DNA of 64,000 bases from Capnocytophaga cynodegmi DSM 19736. Its GTDB lineage: Bacteria; Bacteroidota; Bacteroidia; Flavobacteriales; Flavobacteriaceae. Position numbers and translations under genes: made by a program. Below are positions 54,931-63,187 of this stretch, in pieces; position 1 is the first letter of the stretch, and each line of letters opens with the position of its first letter. The DNA is taken from the NCBI RefSeq assembly GCF_000379185.1, contig NZ_KB900737.1, positions 1 through 64,000 of the forward strand, written 5' to 3'. The notes beneath the pieces are model-generated. The model worked only from the letters and a program-made list of their open reading frames with translations. It searched no databases and was not told the origin of the DNA.

Positions 54931-55956
54931 ATGCAAGAATTTGATGAAGATTTAGAAAAAGAAGAGGAACTTTACGAGCATTACAGTTTTAAAGCAGGGA
55001 AGGGACAAGAACCGCTCCGTGTAGATAAATTTTTGATGAATTTTGTCGAAAATGCTACTCGCAACAAGGTGCAACAGGCTGCAAAACAAGGAAATATATT
55101 TGTTAATGGAGTTGCAGTAAAATCGAACCATCGCGTAAAAGCCAACGATGAGGTGAAGGTAATGTTTGCCCACCCACCACACGAGTATTTACTAACTCCT
55201 GAAAACATTCCTATTGATATTGTTTATGAAGATGACCAATTGTTGGTAGTAAACAAACCAGCTGGTATGGTAGTTCACCCTGGTCACGGCAACTATAGCG
55301 GAACACTCATTAATGCACTGATATATCATTTTGAAAATCTGCCCAATAATAGCAGTAATCGACCTGGTTTGGTACATCGTATTGACAAGGATACCAGTGG
55401 GTTACTTGTTATAGCCAAAACAGAGGAAGCGATGCTTCATTTGGCACAACAATTCTTCAATAAAACGTCTGAACGTGAGTATATTGCTTTAGTTTGGGGA
55501 AATGTGGAGCAAGATGAGGGAACGATAGAAGGGCATATAGGGAGGCACTTAAAAGACAGACTTCAAATGGACGTTTTTCCTGAAGGGAATTACGGCAAAG
55601 AAGCCATCACGCATTACAAAGTTTTGGAACGATTTGGATACGTAACTCTGATTTCGTGCAAGTTAGAAACGGGAAGAACACATCAAATTCGGGTTCATAT
55701 GAAGCATATTGGGCATACTCTCTTCAATGATGAGCGTTATGGAGGGAATAAAATTCTCAAAGGAACAACCTTTGCGAAGTATAAGCAATTTGTTGAAAAT
55801 TGTTTTGATGTATTGCCACGTCAAGCCCTCCACGCTAAGACATTAGGTTTTGAACATCCTACTACGGGCGAATTTTTGAGATTCGATTCAAATCTGCCTG
55901 AAGATATGACACGCTGCATAGAAAAATGGCGGAATTATATCACATCAAATAGTTAG
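54931..55956 (+). CDS. rluD: 23S rRNA pseudouridine synthase (RluD family)
   Basis: The 341 residues start with an S4 RNA-binding domain (about 28-85; LRVDKFLMNF, VFNGVAVKSNHRV-like segment), then the synthase domain with the catalytic Asp in HRIDKDTSGLLVIAKT (about 147) and the conserved GRTHQIRVHMKHIGH (about 246). It isomerises uridines in helix 69 of 23S rRNA. RluC cannot be fully excluded, but length and S4 domain favour RluD. Confidence 0.92.
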   Translation: MQEFDEDLEKEEELYEHYSFKAGKGQEPLRVDKFLMNFVENATRNKVQQAAKQGNIFVNGVAVKSNHRVKANDEVKVMFAHPPHEYLLTPENIPIDIVYEDDQLLVVNKPAGMVVHPGHGNYSGTLINALIYHFENLPNNSSNRPGLVHRIDKDTSGLLVIAKTEEAMLHLAQQFFNKTSEREYIALVWGNVEQDEGTIEGHIGRHLKDRLQMDVFPEGNYGKEAITHYKVLERFGYVTLISCKLETGRTHQIRVHMKHIGHTLFNDERYGGNKILKGTTFAKYKQFVENCFDVLPRQALHAKTLGFEHPTTGEFLRFDSNLPEDMTRCIEKWRNYITSNS

Positions 55957-56002
55957 TAACGTAAAAAAATGTTAAAAACATTTCACATTATATATTTTTA
56001 AT

Positions 56003-56010
56003 TACTTTTG
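56003..56010 (+). promoter_or_regulatory. putative -7 promoter box (TACTTTTG) for the superoxide dismutase gene
   Basis: Exact TAnnTTTG match 15 bp upstream of the ATG. Confidence 0.5.
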
Positions 56011-56024
56011 AAAAAAATATCATT

Positions 56025-56813
56025 ATGAAACTAAGAAAATTGATTCCTATGACAGCATTGGCTCTTTCAGGTGCTGTATTTTCATCAGGAGAGCTTAATG
56101 CTCAGGTAAAAAAGAAAGAAAAATCGTGTACAAAGAAAGAATCGTGTGCCAAGTCGTGTTCTAAATCATCAGAATATGGAAAACCTACTGATGTAAAAGC
56201 CAATGAAGGTGCTTTCAAAATCGTTTCTCTGAAATACGACTACAACGCAGTAGATTCTTACATTGATGCACAAACGATGTTCATTCATTTTTCAAAACAC
56301 TATGTAGGTTATCTAAACAATCTTAATAAAGCAGTGGAAGGCAAGGCACAAGCTACACAAACTATTGAGCAAGTGTTGAAAGGTTTGGATATGAGTAATT
56401 CAGCACTTCGCAACAATGCGGGAGGATATTACAATCATAATTTGTACTTTGATGTAATTTCACCTAAAGGTGGAGGACAACCAACAGGAGCTTTGGCTGA
56501 AGCAATCAATCGTGATTTTGGTAGTTTTGATAATTTTAAAAAGCAATTTTCAGAAGCTGGAGCAAAACGATTTGGTTCTGGTTGGGCTTGGTTAGTTGTA
56601 AAAGATGGTAAGCTACAAGTAGGAAGCACTGCGAATCAGGATAATCCGTTGATGCCAGGTTTGGAAATTTCAGGTCAGCCTATCTTAGGAATGGACGTTT
56701 GGGAACACGCTTACTACTTAAAATATCAAAATAAGAGAGGGGATTATGTGTCTAATTTCTTTAACGTAATTGATTGGAGCAGAGTAGCAGAACTTTATAA
56801 AGCGGCTATGTAA
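56025..56813 (+). CDS. exported Fe/Mn-type superoxide dismutase with a Cys/Lys-rich N-terminus
   Basis: The 262 residues begin with a signal peptide (1-27, ends NAQ) and a Lys/Cys-rich linker with Cys at 35, 41 and 45. The SOD fold follows: IHFSKHY carries the first ligand His, NHNLYF the second, and GMDVWEHAYYLKYQNKRGDY the Asp and His ligands. Compared with ordinary Fe/Mn SODs, the conserved GGHxNHxLFW is GGYYNHNLYF and the usual HHxKHH is HFSKHY, changing second-shell and gateway residues. It would detoxify superoxide in the periplasm or outside. A terminator lies at 56866-56916. Confidence 0.92.
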   Translation: MKLRKLIPMTALALSGAVFSSGELNAQVKKKEKSCTKKESCAKSCSKSSEYGKPTDVKANEGAFKIVSLKYDYNAVDSYIDAQTMFIHFSKHYVGYLNNLNKAVEGKAQATQTIEQVLKGLDMSNSALRNNAGGYYNHNLYFDVISPKGGGQPTGALAEAINRDFGSFDNFKKQFSEAGAKRFGSGWAWLVVKDGKLQVGSTANQDNPLMPGLEISGQPILGMDVWEHAYYLKYQNKRGDYVSNFFNVIDWSRVAELYKAAM

Positions 56814-56865
56814 GAACAGATTTTCTTGAATGGTAAACTACAAGAAAATTTTGTTTTAAGGTTAT

Positions 56866-56916
56866 TGGAGCAATTTAAATTTTTGAGTTGAAAAAGTTTA
56901 GATTGCTCCATTTTTT
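56866..56916 (+). terminator. rho-independent terminator of the superoxide dismutase gene
   Basis: Stem TGGAGCAAT (56866-56874) / ATTGCTCCA (56902-56910), extended by TAAA/TTTA after one mismatch, then six T residues. Confidence 0.82.
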
Positions 56917-56960
56917 AGACTATAAAAGTTAATAGAGATTTTAAAATTACAAAACAAGTT

Positions 56961-58148
56961 ATGAAAAACACTATTACATTTCCTTTTTATGCTCGTTTGG
57001 CATTTACATTGCTTGGAATTGTACTTGTTTTCTTTATCTTTTATTTGGGTAGAGATATTATCGTTCCTCTGGTTATGGCGTTGCTTTTTGCTATATTGCT
57101 ACGTCCTATAAATCGATTTTTCAATAAAAAATGTCGATTTCCCAATACAATATCTTCGCTAGTGACTATTTTCCTTTTTGTGGTGTTGATATTGGGGATA
57201 GCAACATTTATTTCTGTAGAAATTGGAGGCATTGCCAGTGATACTGAAACCATAGTTAAGAATATTGAAACGCATTGGGCTCGTTTGCAGAGATTTGTGA
57301 CTGATTTTTTTGGAATTAGTAAAGTAGACCAATCACAGCATATCAATATGGTTCGGGAAGAAACTAAGTCTGCTCTGACAAGTTCAGCAGCGATGCTTGT
57401 CACTTCTTTTTCAGATGTTTTATTTAGTATGGCAATGATTCCTATTTATGCGTTTTTGTTTTTACTCTACCAAAATCATTTGATTACGTTTCTTTCTAAA
57501 CTGATAGGTGAAGGCGACCAACAACGTCTGAAAAACATACTTTTCAACATCAAGACAGCAGTTCAGAGTTATTTGATAGGGATATGTTTGCAAGTGTTAA
57601 GTATTGCTGCTTTAACGGCGATTGGGCTTTCCATTGTTGGGGTACAAAATGCAATCCTTCTGGGGGTAATTACAGGTATTTTGGGGCTTATCCCATATCT
57701 GGGTAATTTGTTGGCTTGTGCAATCACCATTTTGGCAACACTTTCTGGCTCACCTGATTTGAGTTTAATACTTGGAGTAGTTATCGTTTCGGTGGTAGTT
57801 CAGATTATTGATAATAATATTTTGGTGCCTTTAGTGGTGAGTTCAAAGGTTGAAATCAATGCTTTTGCTTCCATTATTGGAATTTTAGTGGGAGGAAGCC
57901 TCGCAGGAATAGGGGGTATGTTTTTAGCAATTCCTATTATAGCTATTCTTAAAGTTATTTTTGATAATGTTCCCTCACTCAATCCTTGGGGATATTTGCT
58001 GGGTGATGATTTGCCTAAAATTCCTCAGTGGTATAAGAAAGTGAAGCATTTGAAAACCATTGCAGAAGAAAAGAAAGCCAATAAAATAGAAAATCTTACT
58101 CAAGAAAAACCTACTTCAGAGAGTGTTACTCCATCTGAAGAAAAATAA
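56961..58148 (+). CDS. AI-2E family transporter (PerM/YdiK type)
   Basis: The 395 residues have about eight membrane helices in the PerM arrangement, with two helices near the N-terminus, a soluble stretch (about 90-150) and the conserved IGLSIVGVQNAILLGVITGILGLIPYLG-type region (about 218-255), then DNNILVPLVVSSKVEINAF. The C-terminus is Glu/Lys-rich and cytoplasmic. The superfamily exports or exchanges diverse solutes; AI-2 transport is not implied. The neighbours do not suggest a substrate. Confidence 0.9.
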   Translation: MKNTITFPFYARLAFTLLGIVLVFFIFYLGRDIIVPLVMALLFAILLRPINRFFNKKCRFPNTISSLVTIFLFVVLILGIATFISVEIGGIASDTETIVKNIETHWARLQRFVTDFFGISKVDQSQHINMVREETKSALTSSAAMLVTSFSDVLFSMAMIPIYAFLFLLYQNHLITFLSKLIGEGDQQRLKNILFNIKTAVQSYLIGICLQVLSIAALTAIGLSIVGVQNAILLGVITGILGLIPYLGNLLACAITILATLSGSPDLSLILGVVIVSVVVQIIDNNILVPLVVSSKVEINAFASIIGILVGGSLAGIGGMFLAIPIIAILKVIFDNVPSLNPWGYLLGDDLPKIPQWYKKVKHLKTIAEEKKANKIENLTQEKPTSESVTPSEEK

Positions 58149-58195
58149 AAAGGTTGGGTTTAAGAAATATATATATTACAATTGAAAATTAATAT

Positions 58196-58223
58196 AAAAG
58201 ACGAGTTAAGTAACTCGTCTTTT
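58196..58223 (+). terminator. hairpin terminator after the AI-2E family gene
   Basis: Arms AAAAGACGAGTTA (58196-58208) and TAACTCGTCTTTT (58211-58223) are perfectly complementary, with T-rich sequence following. Confidence 0.8.
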
Positions 58224-58276
58224 AGTTTTTATGGTTAGTACTATTTTATTTTTTGTATATCTACTCTATTTTTTCG

Positions 58277-58450
58277 ATTAGCAAGGTGTAGAAATGATAT
58301 ATCTGGCTTCAGAAATGAGTTGTCAAGTGTCAGAAATCATAAATCAAGTTACAGAAATGACTTAGCAAGGTTGATAATTCATTTCTGTGACTTGTTGATT
58401 CGTTTTTTGAGGTTGTTGGTTCATTTCTGTTGATTGCTGGTTAGTTTCTA
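58277..58450. repeat. mirror-symmetric array of 21-bp repeats (four direct, four inverted)
   Basis: A 9-bp box (consensus CAGAAATGA) starts at 58289, 58310, 58331 and 58352, exactly 21 bp apart. Its complement TCATTTCTG (with weaker copies) starts at 58379, 58400, 58421 and 58442, again exactly 21 bp apart. The 12-bp spacers share CAAG or CAAC cores. The two central copies form an arm of ATCAAGTTACAGAAATGA against TCATTTCTGTGACTTG. The array fills the gap between a terminator and a restriction-modification pair; the rest of this 338-bp gap shows no gene. Confidence 0.75.
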
Positions 58451-58486
58451 ATTGTAATAGTTTGTTTTCTGATTATGATTACAAAT

Positions 58487-59482
58487 TTATTTTTCTAAAA
58501 TATGTAAGTACTCGGTGGTTTTATCGGATTTATGGTTTCTATTTTCTTCTTTATCAGCTCTAAATCTTTGGTAATCGGTAGAAAATAAATCATATCTTCC
58601 ATATTTTTTCATAATCTCTCTAACAACATCAGGAGGCATTAACCCTTCATTATTATAACTCAGGAAAATATATTTAAAATGGGCATTTTTTATTAAGTTC
58701 TCGAAAGCTTGTACCACTTCATTCTTTTTACAAAAACTTGATTTTTGATAATCTCTAAGTCCCGTTTTACCTTTTGGCTGAAAACAATCATATTTTGCAA
58801 TTGTATTCAACAAATGATAATTAGCCCCATATTCCCGAGTATTATAAGGAGGGTCAAGGTACAAAATGTCTCCCTCAATTTCTTTTATGAGAATATTTGC
58901 ATTTTTATTAAATACAAGATGTTCATTTTCATTTTCTATAAAAATCGCAGGTTCAATATGTAAATCTTTTTGTGCCGATTTTTTGATGTGTTTTAGAAAT
59001 GCACCATAGACAGAAGCCGTATTCGCTACCTTATCAGCACTTTCCAAAAGAGAGGCTAAAAGGAAAAAATACAATTCATTAGAAATTTCATTATTATTTT
59101 TCCAACTTTCTATTTTTTGTCGGATTGCGTCTATTCTTTTTCCGTTTTCAGATTTGAAATATTGTCGATTTGCTCTTCCGTTTTCAGAATATTCTTCAAA
59201 AATAAAACCTTCTATTCCCTTTAAATAATTCAATTCAAAGATGTGAGATAAAAAATCTAATGGCTTATGATTTTCAATATAATTTTTATTTAAAACATAA
59301 CTATAATATTCTATATCGTTGCTAATAACTTGTTTTACTTCTTTTTTGAAAACTCGCCCCACAATACCAGTTCCAGCGAACAAGTCACAAAAAACCTTAT
59401 TGGATAAATCTTTTCCAACAACTGAATACACTCCTTGTTTGATAAATTCCGAAAGTTTGTATTTTGAGCCTATGTAATTCAT
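58487..59482 (-). CDS. D12-class DNA N6-adenine methyltransferase of a type II restriction-modification system
   Basis: The 331 residues start MNYIGSKYKL, as in D12-class adenine methylases. SAM-binding motif DLFAGTG lies at 33-39 and the catalytic DPPYNTREY at about 210, giving the alpha-class order. Insert region 75-190 would carry target recognition. The ATG follows directly on the stop codon of the upstream partner (TAA|ATG), so translation is coupled. Recognition sequence is unknown; similarity to M.HpyI/M.NlaIII-like enzymes from memory is too uncertain to name CATG. The coding sequence is more AT-rich than adjacent menB. Confidence 0.88.
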   Translation of the reverse strand: MNYIGSKYKLSEFIKQGVYSVVGKDLSNKVFCDLFAGTGIVGRVFKKEVKQVISNDIEYYSYVLNKNYIENHKPLDFLSHIFELNYLKGIEGFIFEEYSENGRANRQYFKSENGKRIDAIRQKIESWKNNNEISNELYFFLLASLLESADKVANTASVYGAFLKHIKKSAQKDLHIEPAIFIENENEHLVFNKNANILIKEIEGDILYLDPPYNTREYGANYHLLNTIAKYDCFQPKGKTGLRDYQKSSFCKKNEVVQAFENLIKNAHFKYIFLSYNNEGLMPPDVVREIMKKYGRYDLFSTDYQRFRADKEENRNHKSDKTTEYLHILEK

Positions 59483-60346
59483 TTAGTTCCTTAATAAAAT
59501 TACAAATGCTTGCGTTTTGTAAGTTTTACTTCCTCCGTTTTTGTGTTCAAAATCAAAGGTGATTTCCAATGGTTTGTCTAGACTTGTTTGCTCAATAATT
59601 TCTCGAACTTTTATTGGAGAAATATTTTCATCTAAATAAACGATAAATAATCTGGGGGAAGCACCAAATCTACCTTCATCTTGATATTTGTAAAGATATT
59701 CGGCTACTTTTTCAGGTTGAGATATTGCTGTATCTCTCCAATTTTCACCAAAATCTCTTTTAAACTGATTGGTAACACTTCGTGCTACTTTTTGGTCATA
59801 GCTCACGCCATCGATAAAAAAATCCACTCCTCTATTGTGAGACAAAGTAGGAATGATATTTTCATTTTTCAAAAAGACTAAGGTTTCTAAAAAATCATTT
59901 CTTTCCGTGTTTATTTCTTTTATTCTACGATATTTAACGGCAGCTAATTTTACTTTCTTATCTTTTACATCTCGCGAGCTATGTTCCGAATTAAGATGTT
60001 GTACAAAATTATCAAATTGCCCTTGTGAAAAAGGCCAAGAGATAGCTCCTAAATTCATTTTATTCCATTCATCTATGAGAATTTTTATAGTTTGTTCTCC
60101 ATTCAGTCCATTGATAAATTTAGTTTTTTTCTTAAAAATCTCTCGAATTTTATCTTTAGCATCATCATAGTTCCAAACTTTTACGATTTCATTAAAAAGT
60201 TCAGTAGATTTTTTCTTTCTCAAATCTTTTTCCTTAAGCTCATAAAGAGTTAAAAACTCAATAGCACTATCTTTATTGCTAAAAATCTTTTTGATAATCT
60301 CTTGGTTAATAGTTCTTTTTATGTCGCGTATATCGTTCATAATCAT
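59483..60346 (-). CDS. probable restriction endonuclease partner of the adjacent methyltransferase
   Basis: The 287 residues (a second ATG lies two codons in) have no signal peptide. The segment GVDFFIDGVSYDQKVAR (about 172-188) fits a PD-(D/E)XK nuclease core: an Asp after a hydrophobic strand, then D-x-K. It lies directly upstream of, and is coupled to, the DNA methyltransferase. I do not recognise a characterised family by sequence alone. The assignment combines the nuclease-like motif, the size and the gene pair. Very low GC suggests acquisition together with the methylase. Confidence 0.65.
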   Translation of the reverse strand: MIMNDIRDIKRTINQEIIKKIFSNKDSAIEFLTLYELKEKDLRKKKSTELFNEIVKVWNYDDAKDKIREIFKKKTKFINGLNGEQTIKILIDEWNKMNLGAISWPFSQGQFDNFVQHLNSEHSSRDVKDKKVKLAAVKYRRIKEINTERNDFLETLVFLKNENIIPTLSHNRGVDFFIDGVSYDQKVARSVTNQFKRDFGENWRDTAISQPEKVAEYLYKYQDEGRFGASPRLFIVYLDENISPIKVREIIEQTSLDKPLEITFDFEHKNGGSKTYKTQAFVILLRN

Positions 60347-60372
60347 TTTTTATAAAGTTAGTATTATTACCT

Positions 60373-61206
60373 TTAACTAATCCACTGATTCTCCCCGAAG
60401 TCAGGTTTTCGTTTTTCTAAAAAGGCGTTGCGTCCTTCTTTGGCTTCGTCGGTCATATAGGCAAGGCGAGTAGCTTCGCCAGCGAAAACTTGTTGCCCGA
60501 CCATTCCGTCATCGGTAAGGTTCATCGCAAATTTGAGCATACGAATTGAGGTTGGCGACTTGGCAAGGATTTCTTGAGCCCATTCATACGCCTCTTCTTC
60601 CAAACGAGTGTGAGGCACTACTTTATTGACCATTCCCATTTCAAAAGCCTCTTGTGCGGAGTAATTTCGCCCTAAAAAGAAAATTTCACGAGCTTTTTTC
60701 TGTCCTACCATTTTTGCCAAATACGCCGAGCCATAGCCTCCATCGAAGCTGGTAACATCGGCATCGGTTTGTTTGAAAATGGCGTGTTCTTTACTGGCTA
60801 AGGTAAGGTCGCACACTACGTGAAGCGAGTGTCCGCCACCTACTGCCCATCCGTTTACCGCCGCGATGACCACTTTGGGCATAAATCGGATAAGTCGCTG
60901 TACTTCTAATATGTTGAGTCGGTGTCTGCCGTCTTCACCCACATAACCTTGATGCCCACGAGCCTTTTGGTCGCCACCGCTACAAAAAGCGTGTCCGCCA
61001 TCTTTGGGGCTGGGTCCCTCCCCCGTGAGGATTACCACGCCTACACTCGCATCTTCGTACACGTGATAGAAAGCGTCGTAAAGCTCAGAGGTGGTTTTTG
61101 GGCGGAAAGCATTACGTACTTCTGGTCGGTTAAAGGCGATTCTTGCCACGCCGTTACATTTTTTATAAGTAATATCTTCGTATTCTTTTACAGTTTGCCA
61201 ATTCAT
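60373..61206 (-). CDS. menB: 1,4-dihydroxy-2-naphthoyl-CoA synthase
   Basis: The 277 residues match MenB of the crotonase fold: [17 protein letters not shown] (about 24), [16 protein letters not shown] (about 75), [17 protein letters not shown] (about 116) with the oxyanion glycines, and [19 protein letters not shown] (about 154) with catalytic Asp. It cyclises succinylbenzoyl-CoA in menaquinone synthesis, matching the menaquinone-dependent HemG in this window. The codon use is visibly more GC-rich than in the restriction-modification genes to its left. Confidence 0.97.
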   Translation of the reverse strand: MNWQTVKEYEDITYKKCNGVARIAFNRPEVRNAFRPKTTSELYDAFYHVYEDASVGVVILTGEGPSPKDGGHAFCSGGDQKARGHQGYVGEDGRHRLNILEVQRLIRFMPKVVIAAVNGWAVGGGHSLHVVCDLTLASKEHAIFKQTDADVTSFDGGYGSAYLAKMVGQKKAREIFFLGRNYSAQEAFEMGMVNKVVPHTRLEEEAYEWAQEILAKSPTSIRMLKFAMNLTDDGMVGQQVFAGEATRLAYMTDEAKEGRNAFLEKRKPDFGENQWIS

Positions 61207-61283
61207 ATGTTATAATTAATAATTTACAATTAATTTAATGAACAATTTTATATAGTATAACTCTTAAAATTGTTCATTGTTAG

Positions 61284-61937
61284 TTAATTTCCTTTTTTAT
61301 AATCTGCTAAAAATTGAGCTAAGCCACTGTCGGTCAAAGGATGTTTGAGTAAGCCTAAGATAGCTGATAGAGGAGCTGTAATCACATCCGCACCTATTTT
61401 GGCACATTGCATAATATGCATTGTATGGCGAACAGAAGCAGCTAAAATTTCAGTTTCAAAACTATAGTTATCATAAATCGATCGGATATCTTCAATCAGA
61501 GTCAGTCCATCGGTTGAAATATCGTCCAATCTTCCGATGAAAGGCGAAACATATGTAGCTCCAGCCTTGGCTGCTAATAGTGCCTGACCTGCGGAAAATA
61601 CCAGCGTACAATTGGTTCGTATGCCTTTGTCCGAGAAATACTTAATGGCTTTTATTCCATCTTTTATCATCGGGACTTTCACTACAATTTGTTCGTGTAA
61701 TGAGGCTAACATCTCACCTTCTTTTACAATGCCGTCAAATTCTGTAGCAATTACTTCGGCAGAAACATCTCCGTCCACAATGTTGCAAATATCTACATAG
61801 TGTTTTAAGATGTTATTCGTACCAGTAATTCCTTCTTTTGCCATAAGTGACGGATTGGTAGTTACTCCGTCCAGAACTCCTAAATCTTGTGCTTCACGGA
61901 TTTGGTTTAGGTTAGCTGTGTCAATAAAAAATTTCAT
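61284..61937 (-). CDS. transaldolase (short form, fructose-6-phosphate aldolase-like)
   Basis: The 217-residue TIM barrel belongs to the short TalC/FSA subfamily: [27 protein letters not shown] (about 25), the Schiff-base Lys in [10 protein letters not shown] (about 88), [17 protein letters not shown] (about 107) and [20 protein letters not shown] near the C-terminus. It transfers dihydroxyacetone in the pentose phosphate pathway; FSA activity is the alternative and depends on a few active-site residues not resolvable by eye. A -7 box lies at 62092-62099. Confidence 0.94.
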   Translation of the reverse strand: MKFFIDTANLNQIREAQDLGVLDGVTTNPSLMAKEGITGTNNILKHYVDICNIVDGDVSAEVIATEFDGIVKEGEMLASLHEQIVVKVPMIKDGIKAIKYFSDKGIRTNCTLVFSAGQALLAAKAGATYVSPFIGRLDDISTDGLTLIEDIRSIYDNYSFETEILAASVRHTMHIMQCAKIGADVITAPLSAILGLLKHPLTDSGLAQFLADYKKGN

Positions 61938-62091
61938 AATAAAATACTAATTAAGTGATACATAACTAAGTGCATCGGTAAGTGGAAATAAAACAACTTT
62001 TTGGTATATAAAAACTTCACTTAGCCAATGCATTGAATTTTACAAATATTCGAATTATTTAAAAATTCTATTCAAATGATGAATAGTTCTG

Positions 62092-62099
62092 CAAATATA
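62092..62099 (-). promoter_or_regulatory. putative -7 promoter box for transaldolase
   Basis: Reads TATATTTG on the minus strand, an exact TAnnTTTG match about 155 bp upstream of the start. Confidence 0.45.
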
Positions 62100-62237
62100 T
62101 TTCTTTTGGTGAGAAAAAAGAAAATCATTTCTAAAATATTCATTTGGTTTGTACGTAAAGTTAATGTAGGAAGATTTTAAAAAGGAATTACGTTACTTGG
62201 CTGATTATCTTGTTGATATTGGAGTAGAAACATAAGA

Positions 62238-62280
62238 AAAGTCAATAAATTCATACTATTTAAAATGAATTATTGACTTT
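62238..62280 (-). terminator. hairpin terminator after the SDR gene
   Basis: Arms AAAGTCAATAAATTCAT (62238-62254) and ATGAATTATTGACTTT (62265-62280) pair with a single bulge around a 10-base loop, downstream of the leftward SDR gene. Confidence 0.7.
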
Positions 62281-62327
62281 CAGATACTTGTTATTACTGA
62301 TTTTTACTAAAAACCTTCAGAAATAAT

Positions 62328-63134
62328 CTATAATTTGTAGTGATTCATCAACATTTTTTCGTATACTTTGCTTGGTAATATTCGCTTCAGAACGATTGAG
62401 AATTTCTGTAGAAAACTTCCCTGTTTGTAATGTACGCTGGGTTTTGGGGTATTGATGATTTGAAAGATTTTCTCCGCCATTTCAGTAGGATTACCTCCCG
62501 AATCTACGTGCTGATTCATCAAATCCAATGACTTTTGATAGTTTTCCGCATACGCTGAATTTTCCTTTACAGGAGCGTGATATCTGCGTGAAGCGATATC
62601 GGTGGCATAGTCGCCTGGAGCAATGGTAGTTACCTCAATTCCAAAGTTTTTCACTTCCATTCGCAAGGCTTCTGACATTAGCATTAAAGCACCCTTACTT
62701 GCGGAGTATGCACCTCGAAAAGGCAATCCCATATATCCCGCAATGGACGTAATATTGATGATAAGTCCGCCTTTTTGTTCCCGCATTGATGGCAGGACGG
62801 ATTGCATCAGTGCAATGGCTCCATAAAAATTGGTGGCAAAAACATTCTGAAGCTCTTCCATTGGGATTTCTTCCACAGCCCCCGTAATGCCCACACCTGC
62901 GTTGTTAATAAGAATATCTATCTTTCCAGTTTCTGCAAGAATGGCTTTTACCGTTTGTGAGATGCTTTCTTGGCTACGTACATCCATTGGAAACAACTTG
63001 AAGGGCAGATTTTTGCCTTCGACATTTCGGGCTGTGCCATAAACTACAAACCCCTTTTGAGTAAGTAACAAAGCGGTTTCCTTCCCAATCCCTGAGGTAG
63101 CTCCTGTAATTAGGACAATTTTTGAACGATTCAT
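62328..63134 (-). CDS. SDR-family oxidoreductase
   Basis: The start at 63134 (MNRSKIVLITG) is chosen over an ATG at 63155 because a -7 box (63153-63160) overlaps the latter. The 268-residue product is a classical short-chain dehydrogenase with cofactor motif TGATSGIGKE (about 11), NNAGVGI (about 78), catalytic Ser in NITSIAGYMG (about 128) and YSASKGA (about 143). The N-terminal Gly-rich loop followed by ARN suggests NADP. The C-terminal 40 residues are basic and could contact membrane. The substrate is unknown; no link to the GH3 gene beside it is evident. Confidence 0.88.
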   Translation of the reverse strand: MNRSKIVLITGATSGIGKETALLLTQKGFVVYGTARNVEGKNLPFKLFPMDVRSQESISQTVKAILAETGKIDILINNAGVGITGAVEEIPMEELQNVFATNFYGAIALMQSVLPSMREQKGGLIINITSIAGYMGLPFRGAYSASKGALMLMSEALRMEVKNFGIEVTTIAPGDYATDIASRRYHAPVKENSAYAENYQKSLDLMNQHVDSGGNPTEMAEKIFQIINTPKPSVHYKQGSFLQKFSIVLKRILPSKVYEKMLMNHYKL

Positions 63135-63152
63135 CAAAATTTCTTTTTGCGA

Positions 63153-63160
63153 CAAAGATA
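63153..63160 (-). promoter_or_regulatory. putative -7 promoter box for the SDR gene
   Basis: Reads TATCTTTG on the minus strand (TAnnTTTG), 19 bp upstream of the preferred start at 63134. Confidence 0.5.
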
Positions 63161-63187
63161 TGAATATTAAGGGGAGAATGAAAAGTT

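Larger units (their letters stand above)
61938..62327. other. 390-bp intergenic region between transaldolase and an SDR gene
   Basis: Both flanking genes read leftward. It contains the transaldolase -7 box (62092-62099) and the SDR terminator hairpin (62238-62280). Elsewhere it is plain AT-rich sequence. Confidence 0.6.

Noticed and set aside
58277-58378. Small coiled-coil gene read from the left half of the 21-bp array
   Set aside because: One frame shows heptad-like repeats but has a stop immediately upstream (the tag in GATTAGCAAGG) and another after about 18 residues of repeat, with no plausible start.
58277-58450. Possible CRISPR array
   Set aside because: The units are 21 bp with similar spacers, half of them inverted, and no cas gene is near. 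CRISPR repeats are direct and longer, with unrelated spacers.
39600-62000. GTAAGTGGAAATAAA found both near 39626 and near 61979 as a dispersed repeat
   Set aside because: Only 15 bp match and flanking bases differ; a match of that length is expected by chance in an AT-rich window of this size.
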